A stretch of DNA of 44,250 nucleotides from Thiogranum sp. (GTDB taxonomy: Bacteria; Pseudomonadota; Gammaproteobacteria; DSM-19610). Shown one piece after another: positions 5,475-14,623 of this stretch. Below the pieces are notes generated by a model. It worked only from the letters and a program-made list of their open reading frames with translations. It ran no database searches and was not told the origin of the DNA. Within the stretch, counting starts at the first letter, position 1, and every line of letters begins with the position of its first letter. Location: the NCBI GenBank assembly GCA_022340245.1, contig JAJDOI010000061.1, positions 1 to 44,250 on the forward strand. Reading direction: 5' to 3'. The translations under genes were made by a program, and so were the position numbers.

Positions 5475-7894
5475 GGTGCTCTGCTGACTCCCAGTTGTTT
5501 TTCCACCTCGAGGATTCGCCGCGTGGTGGCCAGTACAGTATCCGGGTTCAGACTCATGGAATCTATACCGATGGAGACGAGATATTCGGCCATCTCGGGA
5601 TAGTCCGAGGGCGCCTGCCCGCAAAGGCCGGAGTGGCGGCCGTTGCGCCGGGCGCCGTCCACGGCAAGACGAATCATTTCCTTAACGCCCGCGTCGCGTT
5701 CGTCGAATTCGAAGGCGACGATAGCGGAATCGCGGTCGACACCCAGGGTCAGCTGGGTGAGATCGTTGGAGCCGATGGAGAAACCGTCGAAGTGTTCGGC
5801 GAACTGGTCGATCAGGATGACGTTGTTGGGGATCTCGCACATCATGTAGAGCTGCAGATCATTGTCGCCGCGCTTCAGGCCGTGCCCGGCCATGGTCGCT
5901 GTCACCCGTTCGGCTTCTTCCACGCGCCGGCAGAAGGGAATCATCGGTATCACGTTGACCAGTCCCATGCGCTCGCGCACCGATTTCACGGCCGCGCATT
6001 CCAGCGCGAAACCTTCGGCGTATGCCGGGTGACTGTAGCGCGAGGCGCCGCGGAAACCCAGCATGGGGTTGGCTTCTTCGGGTTCGAACCAGCGCCCGCC
6101 GAGCAGACTGGCATACTCGTTGGTCTTGAAATCCGACATGCGCACCACCACCGGTTTCGGATAGAAGGCCGCCGCGATGGTGCCCACACCCTCCGACAGG
6201 CGTTGCACGAAGTAGTCGGCGGCGCTTTCGTGCCCTGCGATCAGTTCGCTGATGGCTGCGCGCTCGCGCTTGTCCTCTACGCGTTCCGGGTGGAGCAGGG
6301 CCATCGGGTGCGCCTTGATGTATTCGTTGATAATGAATTCCATACGCGCCAGTCCGACACCGTCGTTGGGCAGCTGGCAGGTCTGGAATGCCAGTTCCGG
6401 GTTGCCGAGGTTGATCATGATTTCGGTTTTCGGCCGCGCCAGCGTGGACAGGTCGGTTTCCTGGATGGCAAAGTGCAGAAGACCAGGGTAGACACGACCG
6501 ATTTCGCCCTCGGCGCAGGAGACGGTTACCGGATCACCGTTGGCTATCAGTTCGGTGGCCGAAGCGCAGCCGACCACTGCCGGAATCCCCAGTTCCCTGG
6601 CGATAATGGCCGCATGGCAGGTGCGTCCACCCCGGTTGGTGACGATGGCGGCCGCGGTTTTCATCACCGGCTCCCAGTCCGGGTTGGTGGTGTCGGAAAC
6701 CAGTACCTCTCCCGGCCGGAACGTGCCGAGCTGCTCCAGTCGTTCGATGACGCGCGCTGTACCGGCGGCGATCCGCCCACCTACGGCGCGTCCCTCGATG
6801 ACCGGGGTCGCATGCTCCTCGAGGCGGTATTCCCGGAGTATCGCGCCCTTGCGCTGCGATGCGACCGTTTCCGGCCTTGCCTGGACCATGTAAAGCTCGT
6901 TGTCTATGCCGTCCTTGGCCCATTCCATATCCATGGGCCGGTCGATACCGGCTTTGCGGCTGTAATGCTTCTCGACCTTGATGGCGTAATCGGCCAGCTG
7001 CAGTGCCTCGCTATCGCTGATGCAGAACCGGGCGCGCTCGGCATTGGAGGTGGGCACGTTACGCGTGGCTTCGCGAGTGCGCCCCCGGCCATAGATCATT
7101 TTCACTTTCTTGCTGCCCAGCGAGCGGCGCAGGACGGCGCGATGGCCCTGTTCGAAGGTGGGTTTGTGTACGTAAAACTCGTCGGGATCCACCGCACCCT
7201 GCACCACATTCTCGCCCAGACCATAGGCGGCGGTAATGAAGACCACGTCGCGAAAGCCGGTTTCGGTGTCGAGCGAAAACATGACGCCGGAGGCTGCCAG
7301 GTCCGAGCGCACCATTTTCATGACGCCGATGGACAGGGAGACCTTGAAATGATCGAAGCCGTTGTCAAGGCGGTAGTGAATGGCGCGGTCGGTAAACAGG
7401 CTGGCAAAACAGCGTTTGCAGGCGTCCAGATACTCGGCTTCACCGCGAATGTTGAGGTAGGTGTCCTGCTGTCCCGCGAAACTGGCAGTGGGCAGATCTT
7501 CCGCGGTTGCCGAGCTGCGGATCGCCACGCTCATGTCCTCGCCGTATTCGCTCTGCAGCTTCTTATAGGCATCCAGCAGTTCCCGTTTCAGGTCGTCCGG
7601 CAAAGGCGCGCCGTAGACCAGCGAGCGCGCCCGGGCGCCGCATTCGGCAAGCCGGGTGACATTGTCCGGATCAAGATTGTCCAGCAACTGATGCAGCTCG
7701 TCCCAGAGCCCGGCGGCATCGAGCACATAGCGGTAGGCGGCGGCGGTGGTGGCGAATCCATTGGGGACCTTGATGCCCTGCGGGCTCAGTTCCTTGTACA
7801 TCTCACCGAGGGAGGCGTTTTTGCCGCCGACCAGCGGCACATCCTCGATGCCGATTTCGTTGAAGAAGCGGATATAGCTGGCATTACCGTTCAT
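5471..7894 (-). CDS. ppsA: Phosphoenolpyruvate synthase
   Basis: 807 residues (E. coli PpsA is about 790). It converts pyruvate and ATP to PEP, AMP and phosphate, the entry to gluconeogenesis. Domains run in the usual order: an ATP-grasp nucleotide-binding domain with VGGKNASLGEM near the start and AIRSSATAEDLP at 124-135; the phosphohistidine domain with GGRTCHAAIIAREL, catalytic His427; and the C-terminal PEP/pyruvate barrel with MCEIPNN and SIGSNDLTQ. The ATG at 7894 has GGAG upstream; the frame remains open further to 8089, but the added residues are not PpsA-like. The gene ends inside the start of the LOG gene. The usual regulator gene ppsR is not adjacent. Confidence 0.96.
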   Translation of the reverse strand: MNGNASYIRFFNEIGIEDVPLVGGKNASLGEMYKELSPQGIKVPNGFATTAAAYRYVLDAAGLWDELHQLLDNLDPDNVTRLAECGARARSLVYGAPLPDDLKRELLDAYKKLQSEYGEDMSVAIRSSATAEDLPTASFAGQQDTYLNIRGEAEYLDACKRCFASLFTDRAIHYRLDNGFDHFKVSLSIGVMKMVRSDLAASGVMFSLDTETGFRDVVFITAAYGLGENVVQGAVDPDEFYVHKPTFEQGHRAVLRRSLGSKKVKMIYGRGRTREATRNVPTSNAERARFCISDSEALQLADYAIKVEKHYSRKAGIDRPMDMEWAKDGIDNELYMVQARPETVASQRKGAILREYRLEEHATPVIEGRAVGGRIAAGTARVIERLEQLGTFRPGEVLVSDTTNPDWEPVMKTAAAIVTNRGGRTCHAAIIARELGIPAVVGCASATELIANGDPVTVSCAEGEIGRVYPGLLHFAIQETDLSTLARPKTEIMINLGNPELAFQTCQLPNDGVGLARMEFIINEYIKAHPMALLHPERVEDKRERAAISELIAGHESAADYFVQRLSEGVGTIAAAFYPKPVVVRMSDFKTNEYASLLGGRWFEPEEANPMLGFRGASRYSHPAYAEGFALECAAVKSVRERMGLVNVIPMIPFCRRVEEAERVTATMAGHGLKRGDNDLQLYMMCEIPNNVILIDQFAEHFDGFSIGSNDLTQLTLGVDRDSAIVAFEFDERDAGVKEMIRLAVDGARRNGRHSGLCGQAPSDYPEMAEYLVSIGIDSMSLNPDTVLATTRRILEVEKQLGVSRAP

Positions 7895-8114
7895 GGGCTG
7901 TCTCCGTCGGGTCAGTTTCGTCCGGACAATGCGCGCGCAGGCGCCAGGTTTCATTTTTATAGGGTCCCGGTGGCGCGCGTGTTGACCCGGATCAGTTTTT
8001 GTTGAGATATCCGGCAGCACGAAACGGCAGACTTCGTTTCGGGGCAGGCGGTTTTGCCTCTGCTGTTGCGTCAGCTCGCCGGTATGCAACAGGCTCCCGG
8101 GCCCGGGGTTACCG

Positions 8115-8768
8115 TTACATGTTTTCGCGGAGTTCCGCGAGACACTCCCGCGCGATGTCGCTCACCGAGCGCGCTTCGTCGGTCGCAAGCGCTTCAAGCG
8201 CGGGTAGCGCCTCGGGGCTCGCGGTAAGCGCGAGGAAGTGACAGGCATCGGCGCGTACGCGCGGGTCGCCGCTGGCGGCGAGCCGCTTCAGCGCCTTGAG
8301 CTGGGCCAGCAGTGCTTCGCTGCCCGCCAGCTCTTCGACGACCGCGCTGACGCCGATACGCACCGGCAGTTCCGCGTCCGGGTCTGCGGCCAGCGCCAGC
8401 AGCGCGGACAGGCGTTCCGGCTGTCTTGCCACCATCGCCGTGACCTTGGCCAGGCGGCCGCCCTTGAGCTGTTCGGAAAAAAATTCGGCGAGCCCTTCAG
8501 CCGTGTTGGCCTGCTGCGCCCAATGACGCAGCTCGGCCGGGGAATGCAGTCCGTCCAGTTCGAACTCACCCAGCCTCAGCCAGGGCACCGAACGCACGCC
8601 AAGCGCTTCGGCGCGGTCGGGGTGGACCGCGATATTGATAACCTCGAGCCGTCCGACCAGTCCCTGTTTGACCAGTTCGCCCAGCCCGGTCAGTACCGTC
8701 GGGCAGTGAGGGCAGCCCGGTGCGATAAACAGCAGGGCGTCGGGGGTTTCTTGTTTTGCGGGCATCAT
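8115..8768 (-). CDS. Thioredoxin-fold protein fused to HEAT repeats
   Basis: 217 residues. The N-terminal half is thioredoxin-like, with the redox motif C19-P-H-C22 and a cis-proline loop SVPW at about 60. The C-terminal half (about 100-217) is made of alpha-helical HEAT-like repeats ([40 protein letters not shown]). There is no signal peptide, so it is probably cytoplasmic. The two consecutive ATGs at 8768 and 8765 are both possible starts. The fusion suggests a redox domain docked to a protein partner through the HEAT scaffold. The partner is unknown. It is divergent from msrA across 102 bp, and a shared thiol-redox theme is possible but unproven. Confidence 0.82.
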   Translation of the reverse strand: MMPAKQETPDALLFIAPGCPHCPTVLTGLGELVKQGLVGRLEVINIAVHPDRAEALGVRSVPWLRLGEFELDGLHSPAELRHWAQQANTAEGLAEFFSEQLKGGRLAKVTAMVARQPERLSALLALAADPDAELPVRIGVSAVVEELAGSEALLAQLKALKRLAASGDPRVRADACHFLALTASPEALPALEALATDEARSVSDIARECLAELRENM

Positions 8769-8831
8769 GCATTACTATGGCGGCTGAAGTTCGACTATAA
8801 CCCAAAAGAATCGGTTGTTTGTACCGTCCAG

Positions 8832-8850
8832 CGCCCCGTTTCCCGGGGCG
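8832..8850 (+). other. GC hairpin in the msrA leader
   Basis: CGCCCCG (8832-8838) and CGGGGCG (8844-8850) form a perfect 7-bp stem with a 5-nt loop, ending 20 nt before the msrA start. Without a T-run it is more likely an mRNA structure than a terminator. Confidence 0.4.
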
Positions 8851-8870
8851 GTAAACGCGAGAGGTTGACT

Positions 8871-9512
8871 ATGTTCATGTACAAGACTGTCCGGCTGATC
8901 GATCCGGCTGAAGCGCTGCCGGGCCGCGATACCCCGATGGTGGTGACGGACACGCACTTTGTTAACGGTCACCGCATCGTGGCACCCTTTGCGCAGGGCC
9001 TGGAACAGGCCATGTTCGGCATGGGATGCTTCTGGGGTGCGGAACGGCGTTTCTGGGAACGCGAGGGGGTGTGCGCCACGGCCGTGGGCTATGCCGGTGG
9101 CGATACGCCCAACCCGACTTACCGGGAAGTCTGTTCGGGAATGACCAACCACAATGAAGTCGTGCTGGTGGTGTTCGATCCGCAGGTGGTCGGCTATGCA
9201 CAGTTGCTGGGGTTGTTCTGGGAGTCGCACGATCCTACCCAGGGTATGCGCCAGGGAAATGATGTCGGCACCCAGTACCGCTCCGCTATCTACACGTTCA
9301 GCGACGCCCAGCACCAGCTGGCGGAAGACAGCAAACGCCGCTATCAGGCCAGCCTGTCGGCGCGCGGTTTCGGCGCCATTACCACCGAGATCGTGGAGGC
9401 ACCCGCCTTTTACTATGCCGAGGACGATCACCAACAGTACCTGGCGAAGAATCCCGCGGGTTACTGCGGTCTGGGCGGCACCGGCGTCGGCTGCGATATC
9501 GTCAGCGGATGA
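8871..9512 (+). CDS. msrA: Peptide methionine-S-sulfoxide reductase
   Basis: 213 residues, the size of E. coli MsrA. It reduces methionine-S-sulfoxide in proteins, using thioredoxin. The catalytic motif GCFWG spans 52-56 (Cys53), the HNEVV segment is present, and the two C-terminal resolving cysteines are Cys199 and Cys208 ([12 protein letters not shown]). There is no signal peptide. The start at 8871 has GAGAGG upstream; the frame stays open far upstream but that part is antisense to the thioredoxin-HEAT gene. Its stop overlaps the start of the anion transporter (ATGA), so it heads the operon that also holds the CDGSH, P450 and acyl-AMP ligase genes. Confidence 0.97.
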   Translation: MFMYKTVRLIDPAEALPGRDTPMVVTDTHFVNGHRIVAPFAQGLEQAMFGMGCFWGAERRFWEREGVCATAVGYAGGDTPNPTYREVCSGMTNHNEVVLVVFDPQVVGYAQLLGLFWESHDPTQGMRQGNDVGTQYRSAIYTFSDAQHQLAEDSKRRYQASLSARGFGAITTEIVEAPAFYYAEDDHQQYLAKNPAGYCGLGGTGVGCDIVSG

Positions 9513-10954
9513 CTGCCCGCATGATGGCGCTCGCCGCAGGGCCGGCGGCGCTCGCGGTTTTTCTGCTGCTGCCGGTACCGACCGGACTGAGCGCCCCCGC
9601 CTGGTACATGCTGGGTGTGGCGGTCTGGATGGCCGTCTGGTGGATCAGCGAGGCGGTCCCCATCCCGGCCACCGCGCTGTTACCCATTGTGCTGTTCCCG
9701 CTGCTCAATATCATGTCCGCGTCCACGGTCACCCAGTCCTACGCCAACCACCTGATTTATCTCTTCATGGGCGGCTTCATGATCGCGGTTACTATGGAGC
9801 GCTGGAATCTGCACCGGCGAATCGCCCTGCATATCGTCGCCCGGGTAGGCACCAGTCCGGCTCGCCTGGTGCTGGGCTTCATGTTGGCGACGGCACTGCT
9901 GTCCATGTGGATCAGCAACACCGCCACGGCCATGTTGATGGTGACCATCGGCCTCGCGGTCTTGAAACAGTTGCTGCCTGACGATCAACACCTTGGCTCT
10001 CCGCTCAGTACTGCGCTGCTGTTGGGTATTGCCTACGCGGCGAGTATCGGCGGCGTCGCGACGCTGATCGGTACGCCGCCCAATGCCGTGCTTGCCGGGG
10101 TTCTCGATCGCAACTACGGCATCGACCTGAATTTCGGCGCCTGGATGCGCTTTGCCTTGCCGCTGTCCGTGCTGATGCTGGCGGTTACCTGGTTCTACCT
10201 GACCCACGTCGCATTTCGCTTGCGTGACGTCAGGTGTCATGAATCGGCCTCACAGATTCGTGACGAGCTTCTGGGACTCGGATGTATCAGTGTCGCGGAG
10301 AGACGCGTCGCAGGGGTGTTCGCGGCTGTCGCCGTGTTGTGGATCAGCAGGGGTTTTATCGGCTGGGCGCCTTATGAAGTGGTTAAGGATTCGACTATTG
10401 CCATGGGCGGGGCGTTGCTGCTGTTTGTGATCCCCGCGGGTGGCGGGCAGCGCGGCGCTTTGCTGGACTGGCCGACGGCCGTGCGTATCCCCTGGGACAT
10501 CATTGTGCTGTTCGGTGGCGGTTTTTCGCTGGCCGCGGGTTTCAGCGAAACCGGGCTGACCATCTGGCTGGCCGAACAACTGCGGGTGCTGCAGGGGGTG
10601 CCGGTACCGTTGGTCATACTGGGCGTCGGACTGATGGTCATATTTCTTACCGAACTCACTTCCAACACCGCGACGGCCTCGCTGCTGCTGCCGGTGCTCG
10701 GCGCGCTGGCGCAGGGCCTGCATCTGTCGCCGCTTCTGCTGATGGTGACTGCGACCCTGTGTGCGTCGTTCGCGTTCATGTTGCCGGTGGCGACGCCGCC
10801 CAATGCGATTGTTTTCGCCAGTCACTGCATCGGTATCCGGCAGATGGCGCGCGCGGGGCTGTGGCTGAATCTGATCGGTGTGCTCCTGATAGGCGCATTC
10901 GTGTATCTTTGGGGTGTTGTGTTTCCGGCCCAGCAGGGGCTGTTCAAGCTGTAA
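9509..10954 (+). CDS. DASS-family (SLC13) sodium/anion symporter
   Basis: 481 residues with about 11-12 membrane segments. Two copies of the SNT signature of the divalent anion:sodium symporters are visible, [10 protein letters not shown] at about 131 and [12 protein letters not shown] near 390, each followed by an IG/GTPPNA or ATPPNA loop. Family substrates are dicarboxylates or sulfate; the substrate here cannot be told. The ATG overlaps the msrA stop, and the CDGSH gene begins 11 nt after its stop, so it lies inside the operon. It may import a carboxylate for the downstream lipid-type enzymes, but this is only inference from position. Confidence 0.9.
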   Translation: MTARMMALAAGPAALAVFLLLPVPTGLSAPAWYMLGVAVWMAVWWISEAVPIPATALLPIVLFPLLNIMSASTVTQSYANHLIYLFMGGFMIAVTMERWNLHRRIALHIVARVGTSPARLVLGFMLATALLSMWISNTATAMLMVTIGLAVLKQLLPDDQHLGSPLSTALLLGIAYAASIGGVATLIGTPPNAVLAGVLDRNYGIDLNFGAWMRFALPLSVLMLAVTWFYLTHVAFRLRDVRCHESASQIRDELLGLGCISVAERRVAGVFAAVAVLWISRGFIGWAPYEVVKDSTIAMGGALLLFVIPAGGGQRGALLDWPTAVRIPWDIIVLFGGGFSLAAGFSETGLTIWLAEQLRVLQGVPVPLVILGVGLMVIFLTELTSNTATASLLLPVLGALAQGLHLSPLLLMVTATLCASFAFMLPVATPPNAIVFASHCIGIRQMARAGLWLNLIGVLLIGAFVYLWGVVFPAQQGLFKL

Positions 10955-10965
10955 AGGAGAAGTCG

Positions 10966-11382
10966 TTGAATTCGGACAATCGCATCAAGGTCAGGGCGAA
11001 CGGCCCCCTGCTGTGTACCGGTGATATCGAGGTCTACGCGGCCGATGGGCAACTGTTGGAAAAGTCCGCCGACCTTGTGCTGTGCCGCTGCGGTCACTCC
11101 GGCAGCAAACCGTTCTGCGATGGCAGCCACCGGGAGGCGGGTTTCAGGCACGATGCTGTGCTCGCCGATATACAGTCCGACGAGGCGAGGCAGGCGGCCG
11201 GGCCGCTGAAAATCACGCTGCGCGAGAATGCCATGTTGATCGCCAGGGGGCCGATGACGCTGCTCGGTTCGGACGGCACGGTTGCCGCCACGCGTAACAA
11301 GGCCGGTCTGTGCCGCTGCGGCCATTCCAGCAACAAGCCCTTCTGCGACGGCAGCCACAAGGCGGCGGGGTTCGAGGGCTGA
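10966..11382 (+). CDS. Tandem CDGSH iron-sulfur protein
   Basis: 138 residues from a TTG start. The strong AAAGGAGA (10953-10960) five bases upstream decides the start; the open frame continues upstream but only inside the transporter. Two CDGSH domains are present: C40-R-C42...C51-D-G-S-H55 and C116-R-C118...C127-D-G-S-H131, each with the 3-Cys/1-His ligand set for a 2Fe-2S cluster of the mitoNEET type. Such clusters carry electrons or transfer Fe-S. No signal peptide. It sits 18 nt before a P450 gene that has no ferredoxin gene nearby, so it could be the electron partner (inference). Confidence 0.92.
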   Translation: MNSDNRIKVRANGPLLCTGDIEVYAADGQLLEKSADLVLCRCGHSGSKPFCDGSHREAGFRHDAVLADIQSDEARQAAGPLKITLRENAMLIARGPMTLLGSDGTVAATRNKAGLCRCGHSSNKPFCDGSHKAAGFEG

Positions 11383-11400
11383 GGCAGGAACCCGGGATAG

Positions 11401-12714
11401 GTGTCTATCGTGAATGCCAGCGACCGGCTTCCACCGGGGCCGCAGTCGCCGCTGGATCTGGAATCCGGCGACGACAAGTTGCAGCGGATGCACGCGCTCT
11501 GGCAACGCTACGGCGACTGTTACCGTGTTCGCGCCGCGTCGCGCCCGGCCGATACCTGGGTGGTCACCGACCCGGACGCCGTGCGGCGCGTCCTGGTCTC
11601 CAACCACCGCAACTATACCAAGGGCATTGGTATCGAGCGGGTGCGGGTGCTGCTGGGCAATGGTCTCATGGCCAGCGAAGGCGACCAGTGGCGGCGGCAA
11701 CGGCGCCTGCTCCAGTCGGCGTTTCACAGGCCCGCCGTCGAAGCCTTTTTCCCGGTTTACCACCGCGAGGCCACCGCCCTGGCCGAACGCTGGCTGCAGG
11801 CGGCGCGTGCCGGCCAACCGGTCAATGTCACCGAGGCGGTGAGTGAAACCACGCTGATGGCGGTGCTGGGCGCGCTGTTTTCCCAGGACCTTGCTGGTGT
11901 CGTCGATAGCGATGGACGTTCACCGTTTCAACTGGTCAGCGAGCAGCGGCAGCGTGACCTGCAGTTTGCCGTCAGGTTCCGCGCACTCGCCGGGCCGATC
12001 CGCGACATCATCTCGGCCAGGCGTCGCGAACAGCGGTTTCCTGCGGACCTGCTGAGCCACTGCCTGCTGGCGCGCGAGCGCACCAGCGGTGAGCCGATGA
12101 CCGATAAACAGTTGATCGACGAGATACTCACCCTGATCGTGGCGGGACACGAAACCACGGCAGCGTCTTTGAACTGGGTCTGGTACCTGCTGGCGGCTCA
12201 CCCGGAAAGTTTTCAACAGCTCAGCGACGCGGCACAACAGGTCGAACCGGACGTCGTACCCGGCTGGGACACGCTGGAAAAACTGCAGCCGGTTGCGCAG
12301 GTCATCAAGGAAGCACTGCGATTGTATCCGCCGGGCTGGCTGTATACGCGCCGGTCATTACAGGGCGACCGGCTGGCGGGCTACGAGCTGCCGGCGGGCA
12401 CCGACGTGTTTATCTGCAGCTGGTTGCTGCACCGCCATCCGGCCTACTGGGAACAACCGGACGAATTTCGCCCGGCACGCTTTTCACCCGAACAGCAGGT
12501 GCAGCGCCACCGCCATGTTTACCTGCCGTTCTCGGCCGGGCCGCGCCACTGTATCGGTGAATCCTTTGCCATGGCCGAGATGATGATTCACCTGACCGTG
12601 CTGGCAGCTCGCCTGCGCCCGCAGCCGCTGGCCGGCCAGCCGGTGGAACTGGAAGCGGACGTCAACCTGCGGCCGCGTGCGCCCCTGTGTCTCAGGTTTT
12701 CACCGGTGGATTGA
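11401..12714 (+). CDS. Cytochrome P450
   Basis: 437 residues from GTG at 11401 (a second GTG at 11410 is possible). The I-helix motif A248-G-H-E-T-T253, the K-helix E304-A-L-R307, and the heme loop F377-S-A-G-P-R-H-C384-I-G386 with the cysteine ligand are all intact, so it should be active. The sequence around LYPPGWLYTRR and the lack of a membrane anchor resemble soluble bacterial CYP4/CYP102-like fatty-acid hydroxylases. No reductase domain is fused. The stop is four bases before the start of an acyl-AMP ligase with a carrier domain, which suggests the substrate is a carrier-bound or free fatty acid (inference). Confidence 0.93.
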   Translation: MSIVNASDRLPPGPQSPLDLESGDDKLQRMHALWQRYGDCYRVRAASRPADTWVVTDPDAVRRVLVSNHRNYTKGIGIERVRVLLGNGLMASEGDQWRRQRRLLQSAFHRPAVEAFFPVYHREATALAERWLQAARAGQPVNVTEAVSETTLMAVLGALFSQDLAGVVDSDGRSPFQLVSEQRQRDLQFAVRFRALAGPIRDIISARRREQRFPADLLSHCLLARERTSGEPMTDKQLIDEILTLIVAGHETTAASLNWVWYLLAAHPESFQQLSDAAQQVEPDVVPGWDTLEKLQPVAQVIKEALRLYPPGWLYTRRSLQGDRLAGYELPAGTDVFICSWLLHRHPAYWEQPDEFRPARFSPEQQVQRHRHVYLPFSAGPRHCIGESFAMAEMMIHLTVLAARLRPQPLAGQPVELEADVNLRPRAPLCLRFSPVD

Positions 12715-12718
12715 GCGG

Positions 12719-14623
12719 GTGCCTGACGTCAACGTACTCGCGCAGCTGTTGTCGCGCGCTGCGGATACACCTCGCGGCGTGCACTTTGTGCACAGTCGCG
12801 ACCGCGAACACCGGGTCAGCTACGCGGCGCTGCTGGCGCGCGCTCGCGGCCTGCTGGGCTGGTTGCAGCGCCGCGGCCTGAAGTCCGGTGATGCGCTGAT
12901 CCTGTTCGTGCGCAACAATCGTGCTTTCATTGATGCCTTCTGGGCCTGCCAACTCGGCGGCATGATACCGGTTCCGCTGTCGGCCGGCGTGCAGGCCGCA
13001 TCACTGGCCAAGCTGGCAAGTGTCGGCGAGCGTATTGAGGGCGCCTGGCTGCTCAGCGAGCGACAGCTCTATCAGCGTTTCAATCAGTCTGTGGGCGACG
13101 CACAGCGGTTCGAACAGCGCCTGTGCCTGCTGGAAGACATCCAGACGATCGATGCCGAGGCTGTCGTGCACGCCTCGCGGGCAGATGACCTCGCCCTGAT
13201 ACAGTTTTCCTCCGGATCCACCAGCGAACCGAAGGGCGTGCAGCTCACCCACGCCAATCTGCTGGCCAACCTCCATGCCATCACGCGCGGCGCCGATATC
13301 GGCGCGGGTGATCGCACCCTGAGCTGGATGCCGCTCAGTCACGACATGGGGCTGATCGGCTTTCACCTGGTTCCCCTGTTCAACCGGCTGGAGCAGGTGG
13401 TCATGGATACTGAAGCGTTTGTCCGCCGACCGGCACTGTGGCTGGAGAAAGCCGCTGCTACGCGGGCGACCCTGCTGTGTTCCCCGAATTTCGGTTATCA
13501 GCACTACCTCAACAACGTGGCGAAGCCGGGGCACGGACTTGACCTGCGGGCGGTGCGTCTGGTGTTCAACGGCGCGGAACCGGTAGCGGCGAAAGCCTGC
13601 CGCGATTTTCTGCTGTGGCTGGCCGGCAGTGGCCTCGGGAGCGAAACGATGTTTCCGGTCTATGGTCTGGCCGAAGCGAGCCTGGCGGTATGCTTTCCGC
13701 GGCCAGGCAGTGGTCTGCAGACCGTGCAGATAAGCGCCGCTACCTGGGCGGTCGGTGACACGGTGGTGCCCGATCCGCAGGCCAGGGAACTGGTGTGTCT
13801 GGGGTTCCCGGTCGACGGTTGCCAACTTCGGATCGCCGACGACCAGGGCAATACGCTGCCCGACAACACGCACGGTCACATTCAGATACGGGGTGACAGT
13901 GTCACCGCCGGTTATTATGGCTGTCCGGAATGCGACCGCGACAGCTTTGTCGACGGCTGGCTCGACAGCGGCGACCTGGGTGTGATGACCGAGTGCGGCC
14001 TGGTCGTTACCGGGCGTGTCAAAGAGGTGTTTTTCGCTGCGGGCCAGAACTGGTATCCGCAGGACGTGGAGCGGTTGCTGGAGGCGGCGGGTTGCGCGGA
14101 GCACGGCAAAGTGGCGGTAAGCGCCATACGCAGCGACGACAATGCTGAAGACCGCTCGCTGGTGTTCCTGCAGCATCGCGGCTCACTGGAGGCGTTCGCG
14201 CCGCGTGCGGCTGCGGTACAGGCGGCGTTGGCCGCAACCGCCGGCTTGCGCGCCCATGCGGTGATCCCGCTGCATCGCCTGCCGCGCACCACCAGCGGCA
14301 AACTGCAGCGTTACCGGCTCGCAGCGGCCTTTGGCGGGGGTGACTACGACCGGGTGCTCGGCGACCTGGATGCCGCTTCGCTCGGTTCGCAGGCAGGGCT
14401 TGCCGCGAGCCGCACCGAGCGGCAGCTGCTCGAACTGTGCCGCCGCCGTTTTCCCGGGCACGACATCCGCGCGGACCGCAACCTGTTTGAGCTGGGTGCC
14501 GATTCGCTCACGCTGGTCGGTCTGCACGAGGATATCGAGACCGCCTTTCCCGGCAGGGTCGAGATAACGGACCTGTTTGACTATCCGACGGTCTGCCAGC
14601 TGGCGGTCTTTATTGAACGCTAG
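12719..14623 (+). CDS. Fatty-acyl-AMP ligase fused to an acyl carrier domain
   Basis: 634 residues from GTG at 12719, four bases after the P450 stop; an in-frame ATG at 12677 lies inside the P450 gene and is less likely. The adenylation domain (about 1-535) shows FSSGSTSEPKG (163-173), YGLAEAS (315-321), SGDLG (417-421) and the catalytic lysine K528 in TSGKLQR. The SPNFGY segment is typical of FAAL enzymes, which form acyl-adenylates and load them on a carrier rather than on CoA. The carrier domain (about 560-634) has the phosphopantetheine serine S596 in LGADSL. No ketosynthase, condensation or thioesterase gene follows, so the fate of the acyl chain is open. Confidence 0.92.
   Translation: MPDVNVLAQLLSRAADTPRGVHFVHSRDREHRVSYAALLARARGLLGWLQRRGLKSGDALILFVRNNRAFIDAFWACQLGGMIPVPLSAGVQAASLAKLASVGERIEGAWLLSERQLYQRFNQSVGDAQRFEQRLCLLEDIQTIDAEAVVHASRADDLALIQFSSGSTSEPKGVQLTHANLLANLHAITRGADIGAGDRTLSWMPLSHDMGLIGFHLVPLFNRLEQVVMDTEAFVRRPALWLEKAAATRATLLCSPNFGYQHYLNNVAKPGHGLDLRAVRLVFNGAEPVAAKACRDFLLWLAGSGLGSETMFPVYGLAEASLAVCFPRPGSGLQTVQISAATWAVGDTVVPDPQARELVCLGFPVDGCQLRIADDQGNTLPDNTHGHIQIRGDSVTAGYYGCPECDRDSFVDGWLDSGDLGVMTECGLVVTGRVKEVFFAAGQNWYPQDVERLLEAAGCAEHGKVAVSAIRSDDNAEDRSLVFLQHRGSLEAFAPRAAAVQAALAATAGLRAHAVIPLHRLPRTTSGKLQRYRLAAAFGGGDYDRVLGDLDAASLGSQAGLAASRTERQLLELCRRRFPGHDIRADRNLFELGADSLTLVGLHEDIETAFPGRVEITDLFDYPTVCQLAVFIER

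Noticed and set aside
7982-7995. TTGACCCGGATCAG upstream of ppsA, resembling a DNR box
   Set aside because: One mismatch and about 94 nt from the start, with no matching -10; likely chance.
5363-8005. An 880-codon plus-strand ORF opposite ppsA and the LOG gene
   Set aside because: It is a shadow of GC-rich codon use on the other strand; both minus-strand genes have full catalytic motifs.
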